61,092 nt of DNA from Bacteroidales bacterium (lineage in GTDB: Bacteria > Bacteroidota > Bacteroidia > Bacteroidales > F082): contig JASBYY010000013.1 of the NCBI GenBank assembly GCA_029983675.1, forward strand, positions 1 through 61,092, in the 5' to 3' direction. A program made the translations under genes and the position numbers. This document shows positions 35,469 to 44,532 of this stretch, piece by piece (the stretch's first letter is position 1; every line of letters begins with the position of its first letter). The notes beneath the pieces were generated by a model, which worked only from the letters and a program-made list of their open reading frames with translations, did no database searches and was not told where the DNA came from.

Positions 35469-36527
35469 ATGCACAATTATTGCATCATCATGGCCGGCGG
35501 CATCGGCAGTCGTTTTTGGCCTTTAAGCAAGGATAACTATCCCAAACAGTTTCTCGACATTCTTGGCACCGGAAAGAGCTTTATCCGAAGCACTTACGAA
35601 CGTTTCAGCCCTTTAATTCCCGATGCGAATTTTCTTGTCGTCACCAATGCAGCCTACAAACAATTGGTGCTGGAACATCTTCCGGAATTGAGGCCCGAAC
35701 AAGTGCTGTGCGAACCGGCGCGGCGCAACACGGCACCCTGCATCGCCTATGCTTGCTACCACATCCAAAGCCATTGTAAAGATGCCAACATCGTTGTTAC
35801 GCCTGCCGACCATTTGGTTACCAATGAAATCGAATTTCAACGCATCATAAAACTTGGCTTCGATTTCCTCGCGGCTGACGGACACAATGATAATCTGGTG
35901 ACCATCGGCATCAAACCCAGCCGCCCCGAAACCGGTTACGGCTATATTCAGGTACCCAAAAACGAAAAACCGGCAGAAGTCGTCAAGGTTGACATGTTCA
36001 AAGAAAAACCCAACTACGACACCGCCGTGAAATTTGTGAGCGAAGGCAACTATTTCTGGAACTCCGGTATTTTCATCTGGACGCTCAACGGCATTATGAA
36101 GGCATTCAATACTTTCCTGCCCGATATGGTGAAGTTGTTCGATGAAGGAATCGGCAAGTTCGGGACCGAGCAAGAACAAGCGTTCATCAACAAGAAGTTT
36201 TTAGATTGCCAGAATATCAGCATTGACTACGGCATCATGGAAAAATCGCCCAACACCTACACCATTCCCGCCGATTTCGGCTGGAGCGACATCGGCACTT
36301 GGGGATCGCTGTTCACCCATGCACACAAAGATGAAAATAACAATGCCATCAGCGGAAAAGTGGTATCGGTGGACAATCATAATACCATTGTGAACATTGA
36401 AAAAGGCGTGGAAGCCGTGGTGGAAGGCCTGGAAGACTATTTGGTGGCTTACCGTGATAACTCACTGTTGGTCTGCAAGCTAAAAGACGAACAACAAATC
36501 AAAATATGGATTGAGGGATTGAAATGA
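35469..36527 (+). CDS. manC: Mannose-1-phosphate guanylyltransferase
   Basis: A 352-residue nucleotidyltransferase forming GDP-mannose. GGIGSRFWPLSKDNYPKQF carries the catalytic pyrophosphorylase motif, with TPADHLV, FKEKPNYDTA and NSGIFIW further on. The bifunctional C-terminal isomerase domain of ManC/AlgA is absent, as is usual for Bacteroidota. GDP-mannose would feed mannose or fucose units of the surface glycan. The next gene starts inside its stop codon (ATGA overlap). Confidence 0.95.
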   Translation: MHNYCIIMAGGIGSRFWPLSKDNYPKQFLDILGTGKSFIRSTYERFSPLIPDANFLVVTNAAYKQLVLEHLPELRPEQVLCEPARRNTAPCIAYACYHIQSHCKDANIVVTPADHLVTNEIEFQRIIKLGFDFLAADGHNDNLVTIGIKPSRPETGYGYIQVPKNEKPAEVVKVDMFKEKPNYDTAVKFVSEGNYFWNSGIFIWTLNGIMKAFNTFLPDMVKLFDEGIGKFGTEQEQAFINKKFLDCQNISIDYGIMEKSPNTYTIPADFGWSDIGTWGSLFTHAHKDENNNAISGKVVSVDNHNTIVNIEKGVEAVVEGLEDYLVAYRDNSLLVCKLKDEQQIKIWIEGLK

Positions 36528-37276
36528 CCCCTTTGGTATCCGTCATCATGCCTTGCTACAACGCTGAAAGGTTTATCAGCGAAAGCATAGAATCTGTTAT
36601 TGCACAAAGCTATCAGAATTGGGAGTTGGTTGTTACAGATGACTGTTCAAGTGACCGTACTCCTGAATTTGTCATGGCATACTGTAAAAAGGATTCGAGG
36701 ATTAATTTTGCAATAGCAGAACAGCATTCCGGCATCGCAGGCACAAGAAACCTTTGCTTAAAAAGGGCAAAAGGCAGATTTGTGGCTTTTTTAGATAATG
36801 ATGACCTATGGGTTTGTGACAAGCTTGAAAAGCAAACCCGTTTTATGCTTGAACACGATTACGCCTTCAGTTATGCAGCCTATGAACCCATGAACGAGGA
36901 CGGATCACCAAAAGGAAAAACCATCAAGACGGCAGGAGTTATTAACTATCATAAATATCTGAAAAACACCATTATAGGAAGCGGAACCGTCATGCTTGAC
37001 AGAGAGAAAACAGGAGTATTTTGGATGCCAGATAATGCGACAAGCGACGACATGGCTTTATGGTGTAAGATCTTGAAAGACGGGCATTGTGCTTATCCTA
37101 TTAATGATACCCTATTAAAATACCGAATCCGAAGCCATTCAGCATCATCAAACAAGTTGAAGGCTGCGAAAGATGTGTGGTTGGTTTATCGGAAACAGGA
37201 AAAATTGCCCTTATCCAAGGCTTTGGCTTATTTTGTGAGCTATGCGTTTCATGCCATAAAAAAACGCCTTGTATGA
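36524..37276 (+). CDS. Family 2 glycosyltransferase
   Basis: A 250-residue inverting GT-A enzyme. The N-terminal SVIMPCYNAERFISESIESV block and VTDDCSSDRTPE bind the nucleotide sugar, and FLDNDDLW contains the DxD-type metal site. There is no membrane segment, so it probably acts at the inner face of the membrane on a lipid-linked acceptor. The sugar added is not predictable. It overlaps the genes on both sides by four bases, showing a tightly coupled operon. Confidence 0.92.
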   Translation: MTPLVSVIMPCYNAERFISESIESVIAQSYQNWELVVTDDCSSDRTPEFVMAYCKKDSRINFAIAEQHSGIAGTRNLCLKRAKGRFVAFLDNDDLWVCDKLEKQTRFMLEHDYAFSYAAYEPMNEDGSPKGKTIKTAGVINYHKYLKNTIIGSGTVMLDREKTGVFWMPDNATSDDMALWCKILKDGHCAYPINDTLLKYRIRSHSASSNKLKAAKDVWLVYRKQEKLPLSKALAYFVSYAFHAIKKRLV

Positions 37277-38073
37277 ACGGTTATTACCTATATCGAAAGG
37301 CGTGGCGTTTCAACAGTGCTCCTCATCAGGAGAATAGGCTAAAAGAAAAAGAATACAGGGCCTTGCTCCGCAAGGGCGGCATCCTGGTGCGGAATACCTA
37401 CGGTTTTGACCAAAAGGAAGAAAGCTCGTTTTGGTTTCTCATCAAGGATTCTTTCGGCGGCTTGGACGAGTTGTCTTCCAATGAAAGGAACAAAATTAGA
37501 AATTCAAATAAAAAACTGACATTCAAAAAGATAGGATTCGACTTATTAAAAACGGAAGGGTATGAAATTATCAAAGAAACCTACTCTGATTATGCCGTAT
37601 CGGACAGACCGATGAATGAAAAGGTCTTTCTTGAGTATTTATCAGGGTGTCAAGAAAAAAAGTTTGACTATTGGGGAGTATTTGATAATGACAGATTAAT
37701 TGGTTTCTGTGCTGTTTGGCTTTGGACTTCGGATAGTTGTGAATACGGGGTCATGGGTATCCGTCCTGAATACAAGCGCAATCAGACCTATCCTTATTAT
37801 GGCCTGTTTTTTCGTATGAATGAATATTATTTGGGTGAAAAACACTATCGCTATGTGGCGGATGGTGCACGGAGTATCACAGAACATTCTAATATTCAAG
37901 AGTTTCTGATACAAAACCTGCGTTTCCGAAAGGCCTACTGTCAGCTTGATATTCATTATCAATGGTGGATGAAAATCGCTGTCAACCTCTTGTATCCATT
38001 CAGAAAATGGCTGACACTGCCACCAATAAAGGCGATTCTTAACATGGAGGCGATGCGTCGTGGAAAGAAATAA
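37273..38073 (+). CDS. GNAT/FemAB-like acyltransferase of a polysaccharide locus
   Basis: A 266-residue protein that begins with the ATG at 37273 overlapping the previous stop. The central region (FDYWGVFDNDRLIGFCAVWL, then EYGVMGIRPEYKRNQTYPYYG) looks like the core strands and acetyl-CoA loop of a GNAT fold, flanked by an N-terminal half resembling FemAB-type proteins. Similar genes occur in capsule loci and are thought to modify sugar residues. The assignment rests on pattern only; an upstream in-frame extension would lie fully inside the glycosyltransferase gene and is rejected. Confidence 0.65.
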   Translation: MNGYYLYRKAWRFNSAPHQENRLKEKEYRALLRKGGILVRNTYGFDQKEESSFWFLIKDSFGGLDELSSNERNKIRNSNKKLTFKKIGFDLLKTEGYEIIKETYSDYAVSDRPMNEKVFLEYLSGCQEKKFDYWGVFDNDRLIGFCAVWLWTSDSCEYGVMGIRPEYKRNQTYPYYGLFFRMNEYYLGEKHYRYVADGARSITEHSNIQEFLIQNLRFRKAYCQLDIHYQWWMKIAVNLLYPFRKWLTLPPIKAILNMEAMRRGKK

Positions 38074-38665
38074 CCATCCCTTTGGGCAAATAGTGAAGTG
38101 GTGCTTCGATAGGATTGGGGCACTTATCGGGATTATTGTTTCAGGCCCTGCCATGATATTGGTGGCGCTTCTCATCAAATTTACATCAAAAGGGCCTGTG
38201 TTTTTTTTCCAGACCCGTATTGGGCAGTATGGCAAGCCTTTTAAAATCTGTAAATTCCGGACCATGGCATACCATTCATCGGGAAGTTGCGTGGCCAACG
38301 CCAACGACCCGCGCATCACGCCTATCGGACACTGGCTGAGAAGAACAAAAATCGATTGTCTTTCCGAACTGTTCAATGTCCTCATCGCTCAAATGAGTTT
38401 TGTAGGTCCAAGGCCCGATGTGCCCGGATACGCCGATCAACTCATCGGGGCTGACCGTGACATTTTGCTCATGAAACCCGGCATCACAGGTCCTGCCAGC
38501 CTTAAATATCGCAACGAAGACGTACTGCTGGCACAACAGGCCGACCCCAAACTTTACAACGACACCATCATTTGGCCTGACAAGGTGAAAATCAATCTCG
38601 AATACCAACGCAATTGGTCGCTTTGCCTCGATTTTCGCCTTATTATTTCCACATTGTTTCATTAG
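38060..38665 (+). CDS. Initiating sugar-phosphate transferase (PglC/WcaJ family)
   Basis: A 201-residue monotopic phosphoglycosyl transferase that moves a sugar-1-phosphate onto undecaprenyl phosphate to start glycan assembly. The single N-terminal membrane helix (about 10-42) is followed by GKPFKICKFRTM, the catalytic-type region SFVGPRPDVPGYADQL and KPGITGPASLKYR. It is the short form without the N-terminal multi-helix domain of WcaJ. The start is a GTG at 38060 that overlaps the preceding gene by 14 bases. It is the last gene of the polysaccharide run. Confidence 0.93.
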   Translation: MERNNHPFGQIVKWCFDRIGALIGIIVSGPAMILVALLIKFTSKGPVFFFQTRIGQYGKPFKICKFRTMAYHSSGSCVANANDPRITPIGHWLRRTKIDCLSELFNVLIAQMSFVGPRPDVPGYADQLIGADRDILLMKPGITGPASLKYRNEDVLLAQQADPKLYNDTIIWPDKVKINLEYQRNWSLCLDFRLIISTLFH

Positions 38666-38787
38666 AACCTGTTAAACAGCTTCCAACACGCTTTTTGAGG
38701 CAATAGCCTGCCCAAAGTGAGCTATGGCATGGCTGTTTTTGTTCCGGAAATATTGATGGAAAACGTATCATGTTGAAAATCAGCCTA

Positions 38788-38826
38788 TAAAAAAGTAGGT
38801 AGCTTCCTGGGAGAAAGTTACCTACC
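38788..38826 (-). terminator. Rho-independent terminator of tRNA-Asn
   Basis: An 11-base stem with one G-T pair (GTAGGTA/TACCTAC at its base) is followed on the minus strand by six Ts. It lies about 75 bases beyond the tRNA 3' end. Confidence 0.75.
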
Positions 38827-38899
38827 AAAAATTAATAACATGAAACATAAAAAAATTACACTCTGTATCTTCGCTCTTCCATAATGGAAGAAAAACATG

Positions 38900-38973
38900 C
38901 GCCCCCTTCAGGACTTGAACCTGAGACCCCCTGATTAACAGTCAGATGCTCTAACCAACTGAGCTAAGGAGGC
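38900..38973 (-). tRNA. tRNA-Asn (GTT)
   Basis: A 74-base cloverleaf on the minus strand. The acceptor GCCTCCT pairs with AGGGGGC, the D-loop is AGTTGGTTAGA, the anticodon loop is CTGTTAA with GTT, and the T-loop is TTCAAGT. CCA is not encoded. It borders the 3' edge of the polysaccharide region, a common place for integration, but no integrase or attachment repeat is visible. Confidence 0.95.
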
Positions 38974-39003
38974 ATATCAAAGAACCTTGCTGTAATGCGT
39001 TTG

Positions 39004-39011
39004 CAAAAGTA
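39004..39011 (-). promoter_or_regulatory. -7 promoter box of tRNA-Asn (TACTTTTG, minus strand)
   Basis: TAnnTTTG match about 30 bases before the tRNA 5' end. Confidence 0.6.
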
Positions 39012-39257
39012 GATGTTTTTTTCATACCAACAAGCAAATAATAGCACTTTTTTTGAATATTTTTTATTTTATACTGATTTTCAGTATGTTATAAGAATGA
39101 ATATTCCAGATAAAACAACTTATTACGTGTATTTTTGTGGATTATTGCATAGTATCAATGTTTGAAACGACACCGAAAGGCTTTCCTTGAAACAAGATAT
39201 TGCACAACAAATTCAACGCTAATTTGTATTTTAAACCTGAAAAGATTGAAAAATCAC

Positions 39258-39265
39258 TACTTTTG
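39258..39265 (+). promoter_or_regulatory. -7 promoter box (TACTTTTG)
   Basis: TAnnTTTG match 18 bases before the ATG at 39284. It overlaps the in-frame upstream extension from 39200, which is therefore untranslated. Confidence 0.65.
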
Positions 39266-39283
39266 CCGCAAACTTATTCAATC

Positions 39284-40267
39284 ATGACACAAAAGAAGAT
39301 TTTAGGAATAGGGAGCGCATTGGTCGATATCCTGACTCAGATTGAAGACGAATCCATTCTGACTCGATTAAATTTACCCAAAGGCAGCATGCAATATGTG
39401 GATGCTGAAACCTCGGTAAAGATTGGAAAAGACCTTTCTTCCTACCAAAGCAAGATGGCGGCGGGAGGATCTGCTGCTAACACAGTAAGTGGTCTCGCAC
39501 GTTTAGGCATCGAAGCTGGTTTTCTCAGCAAGGTGGGGAAAGACGAAGTCGGACGTTTCTTTGAGCAAGAAATGGACAACAGTAGGGTAAAACCCTTGTT
39601 GCTGAAGAGCGAAACGCCTTCAGGACGTGTTCAGGCGTTGGTCACTAAGGACGGCGAACGCACTTTTGCCACCTGCCTTGGGGCTTCCGCCGAACTTTCG
39701 AAAGAGGACATCCTTCCGGAATTGTTCGATGGCTGGGATTTGTTTTACATAGAAGGCTATCTCGTTGCCAACCCGACAATGCTCGAAAAAGCCATTCAGA
39801 CAGCCAAGGAAAAAGGGCTGAAAACAGCTATTGACTTAGCCAGTTATAATGTGGTGGAGGAAAGCCGCGAATTTTTGCTTCAGCTTATCGAAAACCAGAT
39901 AGACATTGTTTTTGCCAACGAAAAAGAAGCCAAGGCACTGACCGGTCTCGATCCCGAAGAAGCTTTGCATTTTCTGGCGTCGAAGTGCGATATTGCCGTC
40001 GTGAAAGTAGGACCAAAAGGTTCTTTCATTCAAAGCAAGAATGAAATCGTTCGCATTGGCGAAGTCGGAGACTTGGTTGTTGACACAACAGGTGCCGGCG
40101 ACCTTTGGGCGGCTGGTTTCTTGGCAGGATGGGTCAAAGGCGAAAGCCTCAAAAAATGTGGCATGATGGGCGCCATACTGGCGGCCAACATCATTCAGGT
40201 TGTAGGCGCCAAGATGGATGATGCCCGTTGGGATAGCATCTACAAAGCCATTGCCGCTATCAATTGA
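39284..40267 (+). CDS. PfkB-family kinase, adenosine kinase-like
   Basis: A 327-residue ribokinase-fold enzyme that phosphorylates a sugar or nucleoside. GGSAANTVSGLARLG is the first PfkB signature, and DTTGAGDLWAAGFLAGW is the second, with the catalytic Asp of the GAGD motif. The general layout (short lid, GALVDIL-like N terminus) is that of the adenosine/inosine kinase-like group in Bacteroidota, but the substrate cannot be fixed from sequence. It is transcribed alone from a close promoter. Confidence 0.9.
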   Translation: MTQKKILGIGSALVDILTQIEDESILTRLNLPKGSMQYVDAETSVKIGKDLSSYQSKMAAGGSAANTVSGLARLGIEAGFLSKVGKDEVGRFFEQEMDNSRVKPLLLKSETPSGRVQALVTKDGERTFATCLGASAELSKEDILPELFDGWDLFYIEGYLVANPTMLEKAIQTAKEKGLKTAIDLASYNVVEESREFLLQLIENQIDIVFANEKEAKALTGLDPEEALHFLASKCDIAVVKVGPKGSFIQSKNEIVRIGEVGDLVVDTTGAGDLWAAGFLAGWVKGESLKKCGMMGAILAANIIQVVGAKMDDARWDSIYKAIAAIN

Positions 40268-40366
40268 GTGAGGGTGTGTGTGTTGTAAAACTACAAACTA
40301 TGGCCACAGTTTCAAACATTTTTCATATTAAAACGAAAGACAACCTCTTTATATAGCGATTTTTCG

Positions 40367-40374
40367 TATTTTTG
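40367..40374 (+). promoter_or_regulatory. -7 promoter box (TATTTTTG)
   Basis: TAnnTTTG match 61 bases before the EF-G2 ATG, leaving a leader of about 55 bases. Confidence 0.6.
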
Positions 40375-40435
40375 CGGCTCGTAATTTTTTCACTTAAGCA
40401 TTATACACAATAACAGAATAGACAAATAGATAGAA

Positions 40436-42571
40436 ATGAAGGAGTTCCAGACAAACGCAATCCGTAACGTCGCCCTCATCGGTGCGGCAAAATCCGGTAA
40501 AACCACCCTTGCCGAAAACATGCTTTTTGAAGGCAAGATGATCAACAGAAAAGGCAGCACTGATGAGAAAAACACGGTGTCCGACTACCGTCAAATCGAG
40601 ATGGATCGTCAGATCTCGGTACATGCTACCATGATGTACACCATCTTCAACGACAAGAAAATCAATATCCTCGACACCCCTGGTTTCAGCGACTTTTCGG
40701 GCGATATCGTTGCTTGTCTTTCGGCAGCCGATACAGCTGTGCTGACCGTCAACGGACAAGCCGGAGTGGAAGCCACCACGGAAAACGCTTGGCGTCATGC
40801 CGCCGCTACCAACAAGCCCGTTGTGTTTTTCATGAACCAGCTCGACCACAGCAATGCCAACTTCGACAATACCATTCGCGAACTGAAAGACTATTTCGGT
40901 GACAAGGTTACCCCCATTCAGTATCCCGTGAATGCCGGAGAAGAGTTTAATGCTGTTATCGACTTGATTCTCATGAAGATGCTGGTCTTCAAGAACGGCA
41001 ATGGAGCACCTGAAATTCAGGATATCCCCGCCGCCGAAATGGACAAGGCCGAGGAAATGCATAACAACCTCATTGAGCACGCTGCCGAAGGTGAAGAAGC
41101 CCTCATGGAGAAGTTCTTCGAGGAGATGACACTGAACGAAGAAGACATGGAAAGAGGTTTACGTCTCGGTATTATCAACCGCGAGTTGTTCCCTGTCGTT
41201 TGCGGCGCAGCCAAGAAAGGTGCCGGCGTACATCGTCTGTGCGAATTCATTGTCAACGCCTGCCCGTCACCAGCAGACACACCGACAGTGAAAGCCCAAA
41301 ACGGTACTGAGTTCCACAACAGCAATGACGACCCGACGGCCATGCAGATCTTCAAAGTCACTACCGAGCAAAACCTTGGCGATGTGGCTTGGATGCGCGT
41401 TTACGGAGGCACCCTCTCGGAAAGCCAAGATCTTGTCAACCCGCGTACGGGTAACAAGGAGCGCATTTCTCAACTGTTGGCTTTCAACGGCAAGAACCGC
41501 GAGCGTGTGGAAAAAGTCAATGCCGGAGATATCATCGCCACCATTAAGTTGAAAGACGGCCGCACAAACGACACATTGGTAGATGCCAAGGCCGGAGATG
41601 CTGCCTTTGCAGAAATTCCTTTCCCGACTCCCATTTTCCAGATTGCCATCAAGGCTGCCAACTCACAAGAAGATGAAAAGCTCGGAACCATCCTCAACGA
41701 CTTGCACAAGACCGACCCGACCATCATCTCGGGCATGTCGCGTGAACTGCGCCAGAACATTCTGCAAACCCAAGGCGAATATCACCTGAACACCTTGAAA
41801 TGGTACTTCGACAATGTATATAAGATCAATGTTGAAACCGAATCGCCCAAAGTGCCTTATCGTGAAACCATCACCAAGTCGGCACGTGCCGATTACCGCC
41901 ACAAGAAACAATCCGGAGGTAGCGGTCAGTTCGGTGAAGTACACCTCTTGCTGGCTCCTTACTTTGAAGGATATACCGATCCGGGAGATCTCGCTGTTCG
42001 TTCAAAAGACGAGTACGAACTGCCTTGGGGCGGCAAACTCATCTTTGCCAACTGCGTTGTCGGAGGTGCCATCGATGCACGCTTTATGCCTGCCATCCTG
42101 AAAGGTATCAATGAACGTCTTGAACAAGGACCTCTGACTGGTTCCTACGCCCGCGATATCATCGTTTACGTTTACGATGGTAAAATGCACCCCGTCGATT
42201 CCAACGAAATGGCCTTTAAGATTGCCGGCCGTATGGCTTTCAGCGCTGCATTTAAGAATGCCGGCCCAAAAATTATGGAGCCTATCTACGACCTCGCCGT
42301 CCGTATGCCTGCCGACCTGATGGGTGCAGTTATGACCGACCTGCAAGGCCGTCGTGCCATCGTCATGGGTATGGATTCCGACCATAACTATCAAACCATC
42401 CGCGCCAAGGTTCCGTTGGCCGAAATGGATCGCTACTCGACCTCTCTCAGCTCACTGACTTCGGGACGTGGCACATTCACCATGAAATATGCCGAATATG
42501 CACAAGTACCAACCGATGTCCAGAACAAGCTGTTGAAAGAATACGAAGAAAGTCAGAAAGAAGAAGAATAA
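40436..42571 (+). CDS. fusA2: Elongation factor G paralogue (EF-G2 type) with altered G motifs
   Basis: A 711-residue protein with the full EF-G domain order (G domain about 1-265, OB domain II, then III, IV and V). The P-loop GAAKSGKTTL is usable, but switch II reads DTPGFSDF, so the catalytic histidine of DTPGHVDF is replaced by Phe84. The base-recognition NKxD motif is NQLD at 134-137. In Bacteroides thetaiotaomicron an EF-G paralogue (EF-G2) lacks GTPase activity and supports slow, energy-saving translation during carbon starvation; this gene is likely of the same kind, which is an inference from family resemblance. It has its own promoter and a strong terminator. Confidence 0.9.
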   Translation: MKEFQTNAIRNVALIGAAKSGKTTLAENMLFEGKMINRKGSTDEKNTVSDYRQIEMDRQISVHATMMYTIFNDKKINILDTPGFSDFSGDIVACLSAADTAVLTVNGQAGVEATTENAWRHAAATNKPVVFFMNQLDHSNANFDNTIRELKDYFGDKVTPIQYPVNAGEEFNAVIDLILMKMLVFKNGNGAPEIQDIPAAEMDKAEEMHNNLIEHAAEGEEALMEKFFEEMTLNEEDMERGLRLGIINRELFPVVCGAAKKGAGVHRLCEFIVNACPSPADTPTVKAQNGTEFHNSNDDPTAMQIFKVTTEQNLGDVAWMRVYGGTLSESQDLVNPRTGNKERISQLLAFNGKNRERVEKVNAGDIIATIKLKDGRTNDTLVDAKAGDAAFAEIPFPTPIFQIAIKAANSQEDEKLGTILNDLHKTDPTIISGMSRELRQNILQTQGEYHLNTLKWYFDNVYKINVETESPKVPYRETITKSARADYRHKKQSGGSGQFGEVHLLLAPYFEGYTDPGDLAVRSKDEYELPWGGKLIFANCVVGGAIDARFMPAILKGINERLEQGPLTGSYARDIIVYVYDGKMHPVDSNEMAFKIAGRMAFSAAFKNAGPKIMEPIYDLAVRMPADLMGAVMTDLQGRRAIVMGMDSDHNYQTIRAKVPLAEMDRYSTSLSSLTSGRGTFTMKYAEYAQVPTDVQNKLLKEYEESQKEEE

Positions 42572-42599
42572 TTCTTTTCGTTCAGACCATTACTTTACA

Positions 42600-42632
42600 A
42601 ATCCCGCATTTTGAGGATGCGGGATTTTTTTT
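42600..42632. terminator. Rho-independent terminator after EF-G2
   Basis: The perfect stem ATCCCGCAT/ATGCGGGAT with a 7-base loop is followed by eight Ts. It sits between convergent genes, though the T-run favours + strand termination. Confidence 0.92.
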
Positions 42633-42657
42633 GTTCAAACAAAACAGCTTCTTACTA

Positions 42658-44361
42658 TCAGGTAAACAAACAGATGATGCTTCCCACATCTGTCAATGGA
42701 CCATCGTACAACTCCACCAACCTGACATGGTGACGTTTTAGAAAAGTGTTGAGAGAAGCCTTTTCCGATAATGACTGCGTTGAGCCGCATATCAGCAATA
42801 GGTTACCCATCAGTCCGCAACAACCCGGGAAAAAACCATATTCATGCCCTTCAAGTTGAATCTGATGCGGATCGATGTACAGCACTTCAAGACCTTCATG
42901 CCGCAACATTTCACAGATTCCGGCATCCGAAGTTATAAAAGCCTTGTCGTTGACGGCCAACAGGTTGCAACACGTATAGGCTTGTCGCACATTTATCTGG
43001 CGTTTATCACGGCATACATCCAAGATGCGTGGATCGGTATGCTTCAGGTTATGAATCAGCAAACTGTCAGCAACGCAAGCATTATAATGTGTTGTTTTAG
43101 GATGCTCCTTGCCCAATGGCAAAAGACCTTTCGCCAATCTGACCTTATTTCGGTGCAAATCGGCAATCCATGTCTTCGGTGTGTTGGGGGCAAAAACCAA
43201 TCCATCGGAGGCAAAAGGAAAAAAGTAGATGTCGGGATGTGTCGCAATAGTGTGGTAAACCGTATCGGTAGGGTCAAGCCAAAGCACTTTCCCGAAAGAA
43301 GCCAGCTTTGATCTCGCTATATCGGGCATCAGTGAAGAAGCTACAAAAAAAGGAAGCCGTTCTTCATGTGCGGTAGCATACGAAAACTCAGAAGGAGACA
43401 GCGTGTCGGATGTGGCAAAATCCACCTGTGAAAAACGTTTCAAGAGTGCTTTCCGGTTTTCCGTATGATAACCGATGGCTTTGGTGTACTGCGACGGATG
43501 CACAAAAATGGTAAGCTTATCGCCACCGACATTAATGGTGTCGAATTTGCGCTTCCAGAATAAGCTGTACACCATTTCTGCAAAATTCGGATGGTAAGGC
43601 CCGGCGACAAAACCTCCCTTGTCAAGTTCCTCGGAACGATGCAGCCCAATTCGTAAAACATTTATCTGGTTTTCATCGAAATAGGAATACAAATCGCAGG
43701 CTTGATGCACGGCGGCTTTCAATGACTGCGGTTGATAGGCGCCTTTATGATACAGTTTTTCCAACGCTGTTCCTCGTACTACTATGCAAGGATAGATACG
43801 TGTTTCGGTGGCACCCAGCGAAACGATATCGCGTGCCGTCTGCATATCTAATTCAGGGGAGGATTCAGGCAGTCCCGTCATCATTTGCAGCCCCAATACA
43901 AAACCTTCTTCAAGAATCAAACGTGCCGCATGTTGCAGACATTCAAAACTATGGCCTCGTCCACAAGCGCGTAATACAACTTTGTTAGTCGATTGAGCAC
44001 CCAATTCGATGTGTTTCACACCATAGCGTTTCAATATCTGAAGGATGTGCGGCGTGATGTAGTCGGGGCGCGTGCTGCAACGCAAACTCTGCACTTCACC
44101 GCTGTCGAGAAAAGGCTGTACCGCTTCCAGATAACCCACCATCATTTTTTTGGGCAAACCCGTAAAGTTTCCACCAAAAAACGCCACTTCCACAACACGA
44201 TCCACATCAGGAAACGAATCGAGATGCTGGCGAACCGTATTCAGGACCTCGTGCGTTTCGGGCACATGATGCTGGCTGGCAATACTCTGCTGGTTGCAGT
44301 AAACACAACGGAAAGGGCAAGCCAACTCTGGCAGGAAAATCGGTATGTTATAGTGCTTCAC
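42658..44361 (-). CDS. Radical SAM protein with an extra C-terminal domain
   Basis: A 567-residue protein. The N-terminal half is a radical SAM domain of the Elp3/HemN-like (YhcC) type: the cluster CPFRCVYCNQ (Cys at about 15, 19 and 22), FFGGNFTGLP, and GVKHIELGAQS with the later MMTGLPESS. The C-terminal ~230 residues begin near the sequence FFVASSLMP and contain KQINVRQAYTCCNLLAVN, FITSDAGICEMLRHEGLEV and EGHEYGFFPGCCGLMGNLL. This resembles free-standing clostridial proteins of the guanidino-modifying-enzyme-fold group (DUF6873-like). A fusion of the two is unusual, and the substrate is unknown. No operon partner is present. Confidence 0.8.
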   Translation of the reverse strand: MKHYNIPIFLPELACPFRCVYCNQQSIASQHHVPETHEVLNTVRQHLDSFPDVDRVVEVAFFGGNFTGLPKKMMVGYLEAVQPFLDSGEVQSLRCSTRPDYITPHILQILKRYGVKHIELGAQSTNKVVLRACGRGHSFECLQHAARLILEEGFVLGLQMMTGLPESSPELDMQTARDIVSLGATETRIYPCIVVRGTALEKLYHKGAYQPQSLKAAVHQACDLYSYFDENQINVLRIGLHRSEELDKGGFVAGPYHPNFAEMVYSLFWKRKFDTINVGGDKLTIFVHPSQYTKAIGYHTENRKALLKRFSQVDFATSDTLSPSEFSYATAHEERLPFFVASSLMPDIARSKLASFGKVLWLDPTDTVYHTIATHPDIYFFPFASDGLVFAPNTPKTWIADLHRNKVRLAKGLLPLGKEHPKTTHYNACVADSLLIHNLKHTDPRILDVCRDKRQINVRQAYTCCNLLAVNDKAFITSDAGICEMLRHEGLEVLYIDPHQIQLEGHEYGFFPGCCGLMGNLLLICGSTQSLSEKASLNTFLKRHHVRLVELYDGPLTDVGSIICLFT

Positions 44362-44468
44362 GCAAAAAGACTGTGATTATTTTCGGCAAATTACGTGAAT
44401 ATGTTGGCATAATTGAAAAAACGGTCTCAAAATTGCGGAAAAATCAGAAATGCATTTGAAAAAAGGAC

Positions 44469-44476
44469 TACTTTTG
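44469..44476 (+). promoter_or_regulatory. -7 promoter box of the LRR operon (TACTTTTG)
   Basis: TAnnTTTG match 57 bases before the first gene of the four-gene exported-protein operon; no other clear box precedes the later genes. Confidence 0.6.
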
Positions 44477-44532
44477 CAATTAAGTTCGGAAAAAAGAGTT
44501 ATATCCGTATAAGTAACAAAGTGTAAAAAGCA

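Noticed and set aside
38664..38973. tRNA-Asn as an attachment site for an integrated element covering the polysaccharide region
   Set aside because: There is no integrase gene, and I could not find a repeat of the tRNA 3' end elsewhere in the window.
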